Part shown: piece by piece, positions 35,700 through 47,199 of the stretch
Position numbering within the stretch: position 1 is the stretch's first letter
Layout of the letters: each line of letters starts with the position of its first letter
Source: Aspidapion aeneum
Lineage: Eukaryota; Arthropoda; Insecta; Coleoptera; Brentidae
Assembly: GCA_963576565.1 (NCBI GenBank)
Contig: OY755042.1
Coordinates: 96,838,185-96,902,184 of the forward strand
Direction: 5' to 3'
DNA length: 64,000 nt
Translations under genes and position numbers: made by a program
Notes under the pieces: model-generated
Told to the model about the DNA's origin: nothing
Databases searched by the model: none
What the model saw: the letters and a program-made list of their open reading frames with translations, nothing else

Positions 35700-37016
35700 T
35701 CATCGAAGAAATTATATGTTCTCTGCTATTGTCTAATGTTTAAGTTACTTCTTCTTTGTTTTTTAGTTTTGTAGCTTAATTGTTGTATTTGTTTTTTCAA
35801 GAATACTTTATAAAATATTAAAATAAATATTTTTGCTATAATTCTGCCAGAAGTTATACTTTTAATAACTTTCCATGCTGTGTCCAATGTGTCCTTAGTA
35901 AAGCGGAAAGATTGGACACTTGAAAGTTGTTAATAAAAACAGATTTTTTAATTACATAGTAGAAAAAAATAATCACTTATATAAAAATTTGAACAAATTT
36001 TGAATAACATTGCTATAGCATAATTGTAAAAAACAGCTTTTACATTACCAATATTTATTTTCCTACCTACCCTAAAGCAAAAGTATGAGAAGGCAAAAAA
36101 CTTCTTACCTTGAACTATGTCGAATGTAGTTTTAGATTTTTTTTATATATACTATATTAAATTTAGAAAAAAAATGCTATAAACATACAAAACAAAAGGT
36201 AACTAAGTAAGTTTCACTATTAATGATTGTTACCCGTGATTTTTTTATGTGCATTACTTTTAAGGTCAGCATACTTTTTTCTTCAACAATATGTAAGTAT
36301 TGGATAATATTTCAACGTAATTTCACGAAGCACAGCGGATAAAGGTATCAGATTCATTCTAGTCTGCAATTTTATAACTGTATTTTTTTGTACTTTTCTA
36401 CAAACAAAATGAAATCTATGGTGCCAATTAATGTGTAGGTCCGAGCGCATTTAATACAGTCAATTTGTAAAAAAAGTTGCAAAAAGGGCATATTACTCTA
36501 TATTTGGCATGGTATGACCTAAAGCTAAATTTTCATTCGAGGATCCCCTATTTTCCGGCTTCAGAATCGAAGATGGCGGCTGCCAAAGTTGAGAATAATT
36601 TCAGGATTTATTTTAAGTGGTACCTACTCAATTTAAGACTATAAAAAAATTTGACACCTTTCACGTCAAAACAAAATGACGGCCATATTTCGAAAAATTA
36701 GTTTTTCTTCAATACTTCCTTTAATTTTTGTGCAATATATATTTTTACTGCCTCCTATTAAAGCTATTAATTAACTAGGTCACAAAACTTACTAAAAAAA
36801 AAGTAATTCTCCAGCCGATACGAAAATGGCGCTTAATATGTAAAAAATAAAATAGACCTTTATAACTTATAGACTATATTTAATTTTTACAAAAAAGAAT
36901 TCTGGATTTTATCAAGAGTAACCCAACTTTTGTAAGTATTTATGAAAAGTTACAATTTGACATTTAACAATCAAGATGGCGGCCGAAGTTTAGATAAAAA
37001 AGATATTTTTTCAATA
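35700..37016. other. Repeat-like, no gene; spaced ATGGCGGC words
   Basis: AAGATGGCGGC or similar words (ATGGCGG, ATGACGGCC, ATGGCGC) recur near 36572, 36675, 36825 and 36975, and again at 39240. They hint at very degenerate units of about 100-150 bp. No frame recognised. Confidence 0.35.
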
Positions 37017-39182
37017 AGGCGCTGACTGTGACGTAGCACGGCACCCCGACACAAAATAGGATTCTCGAACGTAACACCATCTAATCTAATCGTGTCATTG
37101 ACGGAACTTACACATTAATATCCGATTATTTACCATCTCTTTTTAAATTAATGTATTAGTAAGGGTGCCTAATACTCTTAAACAATCATGATATCAATAA
37201 ACAAACATTGGTCTACTCGTTTTATTTACTAAATTCACACATTGTCATCCAGCTACTTACTCTCTCTTTTTAACTCAAATTAGTGGGACGGGCGCACCCA
37301 ATCTAAAACAGTCTTGGGATTAGTTTGAAAATAGAAGTATTTATAAGATGTCATTTTGACAATCAATGTCAATCGACGTTCTTTCATCAGCACACAGTGG
37401 GCTCGCAGACCTGATTTTTCGCCAAAAAGGGTTAAATTAAATACATACTGAAACTTCTGAATATCTTTACTAAAAACGAGTAGATAGTCCAGTAGGCCTT
37501 GAAAAAACTATTATTTGATTGACGCAACTTTCAGAAGTGTCATGTTTCCTTTCAACGAAACGCGTTAAAGTACCATATTTGCATGGCGATTTGATCCAGA
37601 TTCAAAGCAATTTTGCGACAATATTTTATGCTGTATAAAATTAATAAATAAATATCCCTGTACATTTTGATTTTAATTTTGATGTATAGACAAGTATGGT
37701 AATGGTTTTTGCTTGCGATTTCTGAAATTCTATAAAAATATAGATTTCTTATAAATGCTGGACAAAAATTTTGCTTCAGTCATCAACCGTTTTCTTAAAA
37801 TTTTTATTTTCTTAAAGAGTAAATATCTCTCAAAAATTATATGAAAGATATTAATTTACTTAAAAGGGATTTCTTCGAGAAAAAGTTATATATAGGCAGT
37901 CTTAACAAAAGTGCTTGTTTATTATTTTTAAAACACTTTAGGCTAACTTAAACAAATAAAAATAAAAAAATTATATATTAATAAAAAATACAAATAATGT
38001 AAATATTCAAAAAATAAAAAGTTAAAAATAAAAAAAATTGAAATGTTCAAAAATCAAATAAAAATGTCACTCCATAAAAAATACTAACTAAAAAATCTCA
38101 AAAACCAAAAATTACAAATAAAGTTACCTATAACAGGTGGATTGTTTATCAAAAGAAAAAAGGTAAAAAACTTTTAAGGTAAACGGTTCAATTTTAAATC
38201 ATCAGCAGTTTACCAAACCTGACTTTTAAACTAATATAAAAACGTGGACGCTTCAAAAATATTTATTTTGTTGAACTTAAAAACAAATTTTTCTAGAAAA
38301 ATCATTTCTAATTAATTATGCAGTCGTTAAACTTGCAGGTTCTTATTCGCTACAAAGTCAGGGTTACGTTCGTATTATTTTCTAGTTTTTGTTACAGCCA
38401 AAGAATAATATTGTTTAACTCTTTTAAATATTTAAAATTTTTAGTTTGGTTTTTAGATTTGTTATTATGGAAACTTTTCATCCTTTCCAATGCAGCTTTG
38501 TGACGCATTATACGATGAGCTCAATTTAACCTTAAACAACCCCAAATAGCAAGTTTGACACAAATCGGTTTATAAATAGGATAGTTTGTTTGAGTAAAAA
38601 ATTATAATAAGCGACGTTAAACACCGTAAAGTTCCGAATTCAATACATATCGGTTCATAAATGTAAAATCTTAATTATCAGCTTTATACAATCCAAAGTT
38701 CCAATTTTGATACATATTTGTTCATAAATAGAAAACTCTGCCCTTTTGGATCTGGCATGTTATTTTTTAATAAAAGTTTGAGTTCATAATTATAATCAGC
38801 GACTTAATACACGCCAAAGTTCTAAATTTGATACCTTTTGGTAAATGAGTTTTTTTTTTAAATTTAAGTCAAAAATAATATTTAGCGACTATTAACACTC
38901 CAAAGTTCTAAATTTCATACATAAATAGGAAACTTTGCCATTTTAGATCCGAATTTTGATTGATAAGTATTTTTTTCTCATTTTAAAACAAAATATTGTT
39001 ACAAAACCTATTTTTCTAATTTTGGTCAAAAATTAGGCCCGGGAGCCCATTGTGCAGCTCTATGAGTTGGACAGCAACAAAAAGGTTAGCTGTGCTTTAA
39101 AAAGAGATGCAAATGAGTTTGTTCCAAAATTACAATTTATGTCGGGGTGCAGTTTTTTAGTGACGTCACGAGTCAGCGCCTA
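37017..39182. mobile_element. Candidate element with nested inverted repeats
   Basis: Outer pair: AGGCGCTGACTGTGACGTA...CACCCCGACA at 37017-37052 and its inverse at 39137-39182. Inner pair: CACAGTGGGCTCGCAGACCT at 37393 and its inverse at 39030-39057 (AGGCCCGGGAGCCCATTGTG). The interior is very A-rich (37935-38130) and holds a minisatellite (38520-38960). No transposase was seen. It could be one element with a discontinuous inverted terminus or one element inside another. Confidence 0.5.
38520..38960 (+). repeat. Degenerate ~100-130-bp tandem repeat
   Basis: Four to five loose units built on AAAGTTC(C/T)(A/G)AATT, GATACATAT, GGTTCATAAATAG and AATCAGCGACTTAA words. Confidence 0.55.
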
Positions 39183-40790
39183 ATTTTGTTTGACAGAACT
39201 AGGGTTGCCGTATAGTATATCGAAATTAATATAATCTAAGATGGCGGCGTGCAAAATATAAAAACAACTGTATTTTTTTGGTCTGGTAAAATTTTTTAAC
39301 AAAATATGTAATTTTATATTACTCTAACCTAGATTTAAATTATAATATACAAAAAATACAATTCATTTACTTTTTAAAGATTTTTTAAAAATGTCAAAAA
39401 CGTTGACATATGTCACGTACCGAGTGATTCACTATATTTTACTAAATAGCTATCTCCGTTTATATTGATCTGACAGTAACGTTTAAATTGGCAAAGTTGA
39501 ACGATTTTTCCTAAATTATTAGAATCTGATGCAAAAATGGTTTATTTTTTTAAAATTAAACACCCTGTATTTAATTTCTTTAATCGATAGGGCTCCTCTT
39601 TGTGATTTCAAAAATATATAATATCTTGACATTTAGTCCAGCCGTTGTCGTTGTTGAAATATTTGCATTTTAAAAACCTGCGGCGCATTTATGTTTCTTC
39701 TTAAAAGTGCTGAAAGATTTTTTCAAAATTTGCAAAACTCTGTCCAAAAAAGGTTTATTTCAAAACCCTTAACTATTAGATAAACGATTTAAAAATTTGT
39801 TTTGGGATGCTTGTTGGGAAATGTTTGTTTTAAGAAAATTGTTAACTATTTTCTGTCTACATTGCAAATTGGAAAGAAATTTTATGAGAAAAAAAAAGTA
39901 AGGCCTGAGTGACTAGAAACTACTTTCCGGTCACATGATCGAGATTTTGCTTTTATTTCATTACCAACTGATATTTAGGTTTGCTTTACGTCAAAGTTTG
40001 ACAAAATCTTGATTTCCCAATTTTTTGAGTCAGGTCTTTTTAGTTTTGTGGGCGCGGTTTCTGGTTTAAGCTATAAAGGGTTGTAATGCTAAAGAAAAAC
40101 GAAGAAGTTCAACTTGTTTAAAAGCGAACAGTTCTAAACCTTAACCTTCTATTTAAAGACTTTTTTTTTCAAAAAGGTTTTACACCGAATATTTCGATTT
40201 TTCTTAAGACAAACCGCAAAAATGCTAAACACAAAAAATTAATAGACCGTGTTAGGGTAATGACTTTGGTTTTAACAATCTTTGTTAACCACAATAATTG
40301 GGTACTGATTATTATTGGCTAGAAAATATTTGTATTGTCTTTTTCAATAAATTTTAGTATTCATTTATTTTATAATAATCAATATGCTAAAATATTGCCT
40401 ATTGACTATGGATTGGTGACGAAAGAATTTAACAAATTTACCAAAGATAGAAAGTAAAATTTATCCGCCGCCGGCCGCCGCAACTTTTATCACTGTTTTT
40501 ATGAATTAAAATAAGTATATAAGTGTGTGAATATAAAATGACAACGTTTTGTTTTTATTTCTAGAATGAAGTATTCATTTTTTTACGTGGATAAAATTTG
40601 CGTTTATTGACTTGTGACATTTGTCTGCTTCTCAGTCCGTGACACAATAGCTCCTGAACCGTTTGACCGATTTTCAATTAATTTTTAGCATTCGGTAAAT
40701 TAAGCTACATATTAAAAAATAAAAAATATTGTCAGTACCTCAAAACGAAGTGTATAACCAATATATCTGTGGATAAGGTAACAAAAGCCC
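39183..40790. other. No gene; one core-motif fragment
   Basis: Near 40640-40690, GTCCGTGACACAATAGCTCC then GACCGATTTTCAATTAA is an isolated family-2 core. The rest is A+T-rich with nothing recognised. Confidence 0.4.
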
Positions 40791-40794
40791 AAAA

Positions 40795-41000
40795 AATACA
40801 GCAGAGGTAGCAAAATTAAAATGGAAATTTTATATCAGAAAAAAAAAAGATTGATTGATGAAACATATGCGGACGATTTGAAGAAACATGCGGGAACTTG
40901 ATGGATGAACACGGCGACAGACAAAGAAAAGTGAATGATATTGAGGGAGGCCTATGTCCAAAGATGAATCAAAGAAGGCTAAATAGATAGATAGATATGA
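40795..41000 (+). mobile_element. LINE 3' end with (ATAG)n tail
   Basis: Encodes VAKLKWKF, then ADDLKKHAGT-stop-WMNTATDKEK and AYVQR, ending in AAATAGATAGATAGATA. It matches the minus-strand LINE 3' end at 60903-61110, with several Trp codons mutated to stops and an internal deletion. The C-terminal ADDLKKHAGTRWM-type block is typical of insect RTE/Craft-like endonuclease-RT LINEs. Confidence 0.7.
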
Positions 41001-41153
41001 TATTTTAATGAATGATAGATAAGACAACAATTAGAAAAAAAAGTTCAAACATAATATTATATATCAAAACTCTTTTCATTCTGAGCGAAATAAAAAAGTA
41101 TTTTTTTATGATCTCAATAGCCTTCCATAACTAGACTATGTATGACTAAAAAT

Positions 41154-41293
41154 CAAGGCCGTAGACAAAAAAAAATCGTTGGGGGCGGATTAAAAAGTTT
41201 TATTTTCCTATTGTGCAATTTTTTTTTGTCACGTTTTATCGAATATTTCGGGGGGGGGATTGATCCCCTTGACCCCGCTTAGGTACGGCCTTG
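41154..41293. mobile_element. hAT-type mini-element with perfect 8-bp target duplication
   Basis: 140 bp bounded by CAAGGCCGTA and TACGGCCTTG and flanked on both sides by CTAAAAAT (41146-41153 and 41294-41301). Eight-base duplications and CARNGGCGTA-like ends are hallmarks of hAT elements. It contains a run of about ten Gs. Confidence 0.8.
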
Positions 41294-41305
41294 CTAAAAA
41301 TTACT

Positions 41306-42040
41306 ACTACTACTATGTCGATTTAGAACGTATTTCTACGTTGTTTTTTTGACTCCTTGATCTGTTGCCATTCTAGTTTAGGACGCCCTCTTTTTCTGCG
41401 CCCTATTGATTGTCATTGTAGGACCTGCTTTGGTAATCTTTCATCGTTCATCCGTTGTACATGGCCGTACCATATCAGTTGTCGTTTAGTGATATCATCC
41501 GTTATACTTCCCTCGATTCCCATTTTTTCTATTATGGTCTCATTTCTTATATGATCTGTTCTCGATATTCTCATTGATCTTCTTATTGCATCCATTTCGA
41601 CAATTTTCATCTTTGTTTTGTATTTTTCTGTTACGCGATATGTCTCGATTCCATACAATAGCGTGCTTTTCACCATTGGTTAATATATGCTAAATTTTAC
41701 ATTCTTTTTTATATTTCTGCTCCATAAAATGGTGTTAAAACATCCAATAACCTTTTCTGCTCTTACTATTCTTTTTTCCAGTTCTTTACAGTCTGCTCCT
41801 GTCTTATCAAATGTGACACCCAAGTATATATACTTATTGCATGGAGATATTGTTTGTCCATTGTCTAGTTCTAACTCACTTGATTCGTTTCCAATACATA
41901 AGTACTGTGTCTTGTCCACGTTCACTGTTAACCCCTACTTTTGGTATTCTTCCGTTAACTTTCTTATCATATAGTCCATATCTTCTTTATCATTAGCTTC
42001 AATTACTTGGTCGTCGGTAAACTGTAGTGTGTATATGGTA
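41306..42040 (-). mobile_element. RTE-like LINE fragment, RT to 3' end
   Basis: The minus strand encodes YTLQFTDDQVIEAND (the A of the FADD catalytic box changed to T), YLGVTFDKTGADCKELEK, then VIGCFNTILWSRNIKKNVKF, LLYGIETYRVTEKYKTKMK, LIWYGHVQRMNDERLPKQVL and GRRKRGRPKLEW, ending in a (TAG)n tail at 41305-41316. It is the most complete 3' half of this family here, but has several stops. The hAT mini-element sits just beyond its tail. Confidence 0.8.
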
Positions 42041-42307
42041 AAAAATTTCTTGTGAGACAAATTTTGACATTTTTTATAAAATAAATAAATAATCAATTTA
42101 AAGCAAGTAGGCCGGTATTGCTTCAAATACACGGAATAAATTTAAAATCGTGTATTTAACATTACATTGCTTTTGATTGAATAATTTTTGAGACACGATC
42201 AGAAATTAAACTCTTTTTTTTTTTGGTAATTTCTTTTAGTTGCAAGATGCAGGATTATTTCAAATACCTACATTAAACACCTTTGTCACGAACATATTTG
42301 CTTGATT

Positions 42308-42725
42308 TTTACACTCCTAGCCCACGCAACAATGGCTCGAGAAGGTATTATTTTCAACGAAAAAAAAGTTTTTGAGATAACACCGAAAATCTGTTATTTG
42401 GGTGTATTTTGACCTGTCTGTGTGTATGTCTGTATGTGTATTTCTGTCCGTAACACGATGGCTCCTAAACCACTAAACCGATTCTCATAAAATTTTTAGG
42501 CAAAATAGTGTTCGACACTCTAACAAGCTGGTTAGATTTTGGTCAAATTCCATTAGTGCTCATAACAGTTTTTTGACAATGATTTTTTTTTTAAACGGTA
42601 ACTTTTTAACAGAGCATTAAATCAATATGCGGTTTTCGGAATATGGTAGACTACATCTTGCTCAATAATTTTTGTTACAACCAAAAACTTCGTAGGAGCT
42701 TTAGTTACTGAGATATTTAAACCTT
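42308..42725 (-). mobile_element. Family-2 element, copy c
   Basis: The minus strand matches copies a and d: CTAGCCCACGCAACAATGG end, AAGGTATTATTTTCAACGAA, a degenerate TGTCTGTGTGTATGTCTG tract, and CTCCTAAACCACTAAACCGA then the interior up to GAGATATTTAAAC. The outer ACCTTCCTAGC end on the other side is lost. Confidence 0.65.
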
Positions 42726-43880
42726 CATAAAATAATACGATCTCAAAAGCTAAGAGTTACAGGTAAAGTTCAGTTTGACAGCTTAAAAAAAAAAAAATTC
42801 ATAAATAAAAAACTTATATCCAGGGGGGGACAGAGAATAACCAATGCATAGGCCGCAAATTTTTAACAAAAATAAAAATTTTCAAAAATTTTCGCTAAAA
42901 TATCATTTTTTAAAATTTGACGCAGAATTTAACTAATTTTGCTCATTTTGTTTGCACGTAGTGGCAAACTTTAAAGCTAATTCTTATGAAATCCCGCAAA
43001 AAAAGTTGTTATGTGTTTTTTTCCATCCTCGGCCCCTCCCCTAAGTAAAACCATCAACGAAATAAGTTATTTCTTCGATGGTAAAACATATTAATCTGTT
43101 ATAATTTGCTACATTTCCTTATAAGCTCACGTATCATGTATATTGTTACGTAACAGAACATTTAAAAATGTCAAAACTAGCTAATTTTTTTAGTGAAAAA
43201 GAATTAAATCCCCTCAATTAGTGTGGGCGTTGCTTGAAGATCTCATTCCATTTAAGAGAACAACAAAATTTCAACTTTCACCTACACTACTTTTTTACAT
43301 CTTCCCCTGGTTCCCACATTTTTATGAACAATGGGCCATTATTCTTAATTTTGAAAAGTGAATAATATTTTTTCCACACTTATTACATAATATTTAATAA
43401 AATACACAGTCCCAAATTTACGACTAGTTAATTTATTATTTGGTTATTATGTTGCGGTTTGTTGTATAAACGAACCGGTATTATACATTTACGAAAAATT
43501 ATTGATTTTTTTCTCTTTTTACAAAACTTTACTTCGAAGCTATTTAATAAATTGTAATCGTTTTAATTAATAAGAAATATTACGTTCAAAATCTCTGTGA
43601 ATTTTTTTTGGTTATGAGAAATGGTCGATTTCTACACGTATCTTAATATTTATGTTTTTATAACACTCTGGATGTACATGGATATTTAAATTAGTCATGT
43701 TTGGGAGTTTAGATTACAGAAATATGTTTAAGGTACTTCCAAGGAAGATAAAAACAATTTGCGATGATATAAAAAATTTCGGTTTATTTTTTGGCTATAT
43801 TACATTTTTCGAAAGTTCTGTGACGTTATAGCACAACTAAGTTACAGAATTTAAAAAAGTATAATACGAAACGTTGATCC
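42726..43880. other. No gene recognised
   Basis: A+T-rich with a short CAGGGGGGGACAG run near 42822. No paired ends, RNA genes or recognisable frames. Confidence 0.45.
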
Positions 43881-43889
43881 AGGCTTTAT

Positions 43890-44560
43890 GCTGTATATAG
43901 GGGCACGCAAGTGACCCGCCAAGTTCGCGTAAACTACTGTACCACCTTGTCTTGAAACATTGCAGCACTTAATTGACCTATCTATAATTCTACTTTGGAA
44001 TAAGCTACGACACTCAAACTTTGCTCAGTCGTAGACCTTTATAGAGTTAACAATCCTTCCAAGTTTCATCGACATCCATAAGGCAGTAAAGCAGTTATGG
44101 AATTTTAAGAAACGTCGAATTTGCCACCCACCTACTCATGTTCAAATTATCACCAAACCCTTGGAAATTAAAAGACCCGAAAATTTTGCATGCAACCCTC
44201 CCCTATACATTTAAAGTTATGAAACGCTAGAGGGCTAGGTTTTGGCAGACTTATAGAAACTATGATAAAACTATACATAAAAATTAAAAAAACCCCAAAA
44301 TTTGCCTGCCTCTCCTGCACATGGACAGTTATGTAAAAGTGACATTGCCCGCTTCCAGAAACGCTAGAGAGCTGAGCTAGCTTTGTCAGACTGATAGGAA
44401 CGATGACAAAATTAAAAAAGATCAAAACTTTTCTGTACTTCCCTCCCCTTAAGTTAAGTTTTGTAATACTATTTTTGACCGATTCCAGAAATTATACAAA
44501 GCTGGGATTTGGCAAACTAACAGGAAATATGGCAAGTTCTTAAAAAGAAACTCTAAATCT
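43890..44560. repeat. Dispersed repeat with ~130-bp units, copy 1
   Basis: Shares AAGTTCGCGTAAACT, TGACCTATCTA, and repeated GTTATGTAAAAGT.ACATTG, CCAGAAACGCTA, GGCAGACTGATAGGAA and CTTCCCTCCCCT words with 51490-52130. Units are diverged. No protein. Confidence 0.6.
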
Positions 44561-44955
44561 CATAAAAAGCACAAATTGATAAAAATAGACATTTATTCAT
44601 TTCAATAGAAAAACTAAAAAATGTAAAAGCTAAGACTTCGCAAAAGTTTCAAGCATATCCCGCATATCGTCGTTGATCTTACAAACTGACTCATTATTAT
44701 AATTTTACAAGAGAGCAATTTTAAGTTTTAGGAAAAGTTTATATTGGATTTTTATCACTAACAATGTTCTTGGATCTAATGATTGTTGTGCTATTTAAAG
44801 GATTTTTATGAGTAACGACACTTTGTGAGATGAAAGAAGGACACAAATAAGGTAGTATTCTGGTCTTGTCTCAAAACTGCGTTTTTTTGAGATACGTCAG
44901 TTTGTAAGATCAACGACGATATTTTAATTCCTTTAAAAAAGAATTGAAACAATAA

Positions 44956-45257
44956 CAAAAACATTTCATGTAATAAAAAGTCATATACGCGAAAATGGTC
45001 TGCCGTAAACATAATTGAGATAAAAGTATAGCCAAGTTATCCAATAGTTTTGAAAACTTTTCTTAAACTTGAAACTATTACGCACAGTGCTCAATTGAAC
45101 ATAAAGAAGTTTGGCTGTTATAGCAAAGTTTAACAAAACTTTTCCAAACCTTTTATTTTGAAATGTATATTCGAAAACAAGGCTACACTTTTATCTCAAT
45201 TATTTTTACGGGATACTATTTTCGCGTACTTGGCTTTTGTACATGAAATGTTTTTGT
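44956..45257. mobile_element. Foldback element C, copy 1
   Basis: Arms CAAAAACATTTCATGTAATA and inverse TGTACATGAAATGTTTTTG continue through ACGCGAAAATGG...AATTGAGATAAAAGT, about 75 bp each. A second copy is at 52233-52795. The minisatellite preceding both copies suggests they are parts of one larger repeat. Confidence 0.7.
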
Positions 45258-45592
45258 TTTGATCTAAATTTATATGATACTTTTACTCTTTACAAAGAAA
45301 ACAGAACCTTAGAACGGTATATTACAATTTTCGCCAATTGATCCATCTTTGTAACCCGCGCCACAATGTCACTAACCTTTTTTGAACAAGGCATTCTATA
45401 GCCTGCAAGAATTTTACGCCTAGATAGGTTTTTTATTTTACTTTAGAAGTTATATATATAATATATATTAAATATCAAACAAGTTTCATGGCTAATCGGG
45501 CAAAAAGGAGTTTTTTGTTTCCCTTATATTTTTCCGTGGGTAGCTTGAAGGCTTAACCTCACGGGGGTCCAAGATCTAATGGACACCTAATA

Positions 45593-45640
45593 AGTGTTGA
45601 CAGTTAACCGTTTCGTCCTTATGGGACTCCTCAGAACACT
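45593..45640 (-). ncRNA. Type I hammerhead ribozyme, unit 1
   Basis: The 48-nt minus-strand sequence matches the canonical fold exactly. Stem I is AGUGUU with AACACU (6 bp). The core is CUGAGGA (C3 U4 G5 A6 N7 G8 A9). Stem II is GUCC/GGAC with loop CAUAA, followed by GAA (G12 A13 A14). Stem III is ACGG/CUGU with loop UUAA, and the cleavage triplet is GUC. Predicted cut between 45599 and 45598. Beyond stem I, ACC and GGU can pair outside an AGC/UAUUA internal loop, the usual place for the loop I-loop II tertiary contact. G10.1-C11.1 and A15.1-U16.1 pairs are present. Confidence 0.9.
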
Positions 45641-46106
45641 GCTGGTCAAGTGACAAATCTTGCGAAGTTAATCAGACGGTTTTGCCTCTAATTAAATGTA
45701 ATTAGTGAGCGAACTATAGCAAGTGGCGCCATCTACCGAGATACGAGAGACACAAAAAACCAAAAGCAGGGAAAAACACTGCTATACAATATCGATCAAT
45801 GAAAAGATCGAATGCAAATAAAAGAAAACAACTATAGTCCGTGACCTACGACAGCTCTTTGTCTTTTCAGGCCGGATCAACGCATTTTGCATTTTTACCC
45901 GTCATCAAGACAGTGAGCGTCAATCAACGGAATTTTTAAGCCAAATAATACTAACAAACGTGAAATTTCGTACCCGTGAATTTAAAAATCAAACAAGTTT
46001 CATGGCTAATCGGGCAAAAAGGAGTTTTTTGTTTCCCTTATATTTTTCCGTGGGTAGCTTGAAAGCTTAACCTCACGGGGGTCCAAGATCTAATGGACAC
46101 CTAATA

Positions 46107-46154
46107 AGTGTTGACAGTTAACCGTTTCGTCCTTATTGGACTCCTCAGAACACT
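46107..46154 (-). ncRNA. Type I hammerhead ribozyme, unit 2
   Basis: Identical to unit 1 except in the stem II loop, which is AAUAA instead of CAUAA. All catalytic positions and stems are kept. Predicted cut between 46113 and 46112, exactly 514 nt from that of unit 1. Confidence 0.9.
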
Positions 46155-46620
46155 GCTGGTCAAGTGACAAATCTTGCGAAGTTAATCAGACGGTTTTGTC
46201 TCTAATTAAATGTAATTAGTGAGCGAACTATAGCAAGAGGCGCCATCTACCGAGATACGAGAGAAACAAAAAACCAAAAGCAGGGAAAAACACTGCTATA
46301 CAATATCGATCAATGAAAAGATCGAATGCAAATAAAAGACAACAACTATAGTCCGTGACCTACGACAGCTCTTTGTCTTTTCAGGCCGGATCAACGCATT
46401 TTGCATTTTTACCCGTCATCAAAACAGTGAGCGTCAATCAACGGAATTTTTAAGCCAAATAATACTAACAAACGTGAAATTTCGTACCCGTGAATTTAAA
46501 AATCAAACAAGTTTCATGGCTAATCGGGCAAAAAGGAGTTTTTTGTTTCCTTTATATTTTTCCGTGGGTAGCTTGGAAGCTTAACCTCACGGGGGTCCAA
46601 GATCTAATGGACACCTAATA

Positions 46621-46668
46621 AGTGTTGACAGTTAACCGTTTCGTCCTTATGGGACTCCTCAGAACACT
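46621..46668 (-). ncRNA. Type I hammerhead ribozyme, unit 3
   Basis: Same sequence as unit 1. It lies in the truncated third unit, 14 bp before the array ends, so the ribozyme is just inside the boundary. Predicted cut between 46627 and 46626. Confidence 0.9.
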
Positions 46669-46682
46669 GCTGGTCAAGTGAC

Positions 46683-47190
46683 ACTGTCAATAAAAAACAT
46701 GAGTTTGTCAACTTGTCGGAAATTATTTTAAAAAGTTGTAAAATGTCGAGTAACAATCGCAGCTGATAATTTTATATGGAATCGCACTTCAATTTGAGAA
46801 TGTGATACAGCGAGCCGCAGATGCGACAAAATTAAGCCCAACAACGATAGTAAATATTTAAAAAAAATCTACGCCATACGTTTTTTTCTCACCTGGTGAC
46901 GTCAATACAAATGCGTATAATTTAGACTATATATAAGATCCGAACACCGCTCTGTTCTAGGCGCCGTGGTACCTACCTACGTATAAATTCGCAAATTGAA
47001 GATGATATAACTGTTTGTATAATATCATAACTAATAACTTGCATCGCCTTAAAAGGCAGATTGATGAGACCGTAACATCAGAAATTATAAACGAAAGATA
47101 AATTTGCTGCAGTTAGGCAGACAAAAACGCCGCAGAAAACTATCTAATTGTCTCCTTTGAAGAAGGAAATCTGCAGTGCCGGCTTTTATA
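46683..47190. other. No gene recognised
   Basis: A TATATAAGATCC word at about 46931 with TCTGTTCTAG some 25 bases downstream resembles a TATA/initiator pair, but no transcript can be inferred. Nothing else seen. Confidence 0.35.
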
Positions 47191-47199
47191 CATACATGT

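Larger units (their letters stand above)
45473..46682 (-). repeat. 514-bp tandem repeat, 2.35 units, retrozyme-like
   Basis: AAGTTTCATGGCTAATCGGG begins at 45481, 45995 and 46509, an exact 514-bp period. Units 1 and 2 differ at only a handful of positions; unit 3 stops at 46682. Each unit carries a complete hammerhead ribozyme on the minus strand, so a minus-strand transcript would be cut into 514-nt monomers. There is no open frame of note. Tandem units with type I hammerheads are the defining layout of animal retrozymes, and similar ribozymes occur in the long repeats of Penelope-like elements. A junction-spanning fragment of the unit lies at 55213-55298. Confidence 0.85.

Noticed and set aside
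44168..44425. 85-residue minus-strand open frame
   Set aside because: It runs through diverged tandem repeat units and is not maintained in the homologous units at 51.5-52.1 kb.
45473..46682. CRISPR array
   Set aside because: Repeats are 514 bp and directly adjacent with no spacers, and the sequence is eukaryotic in character.
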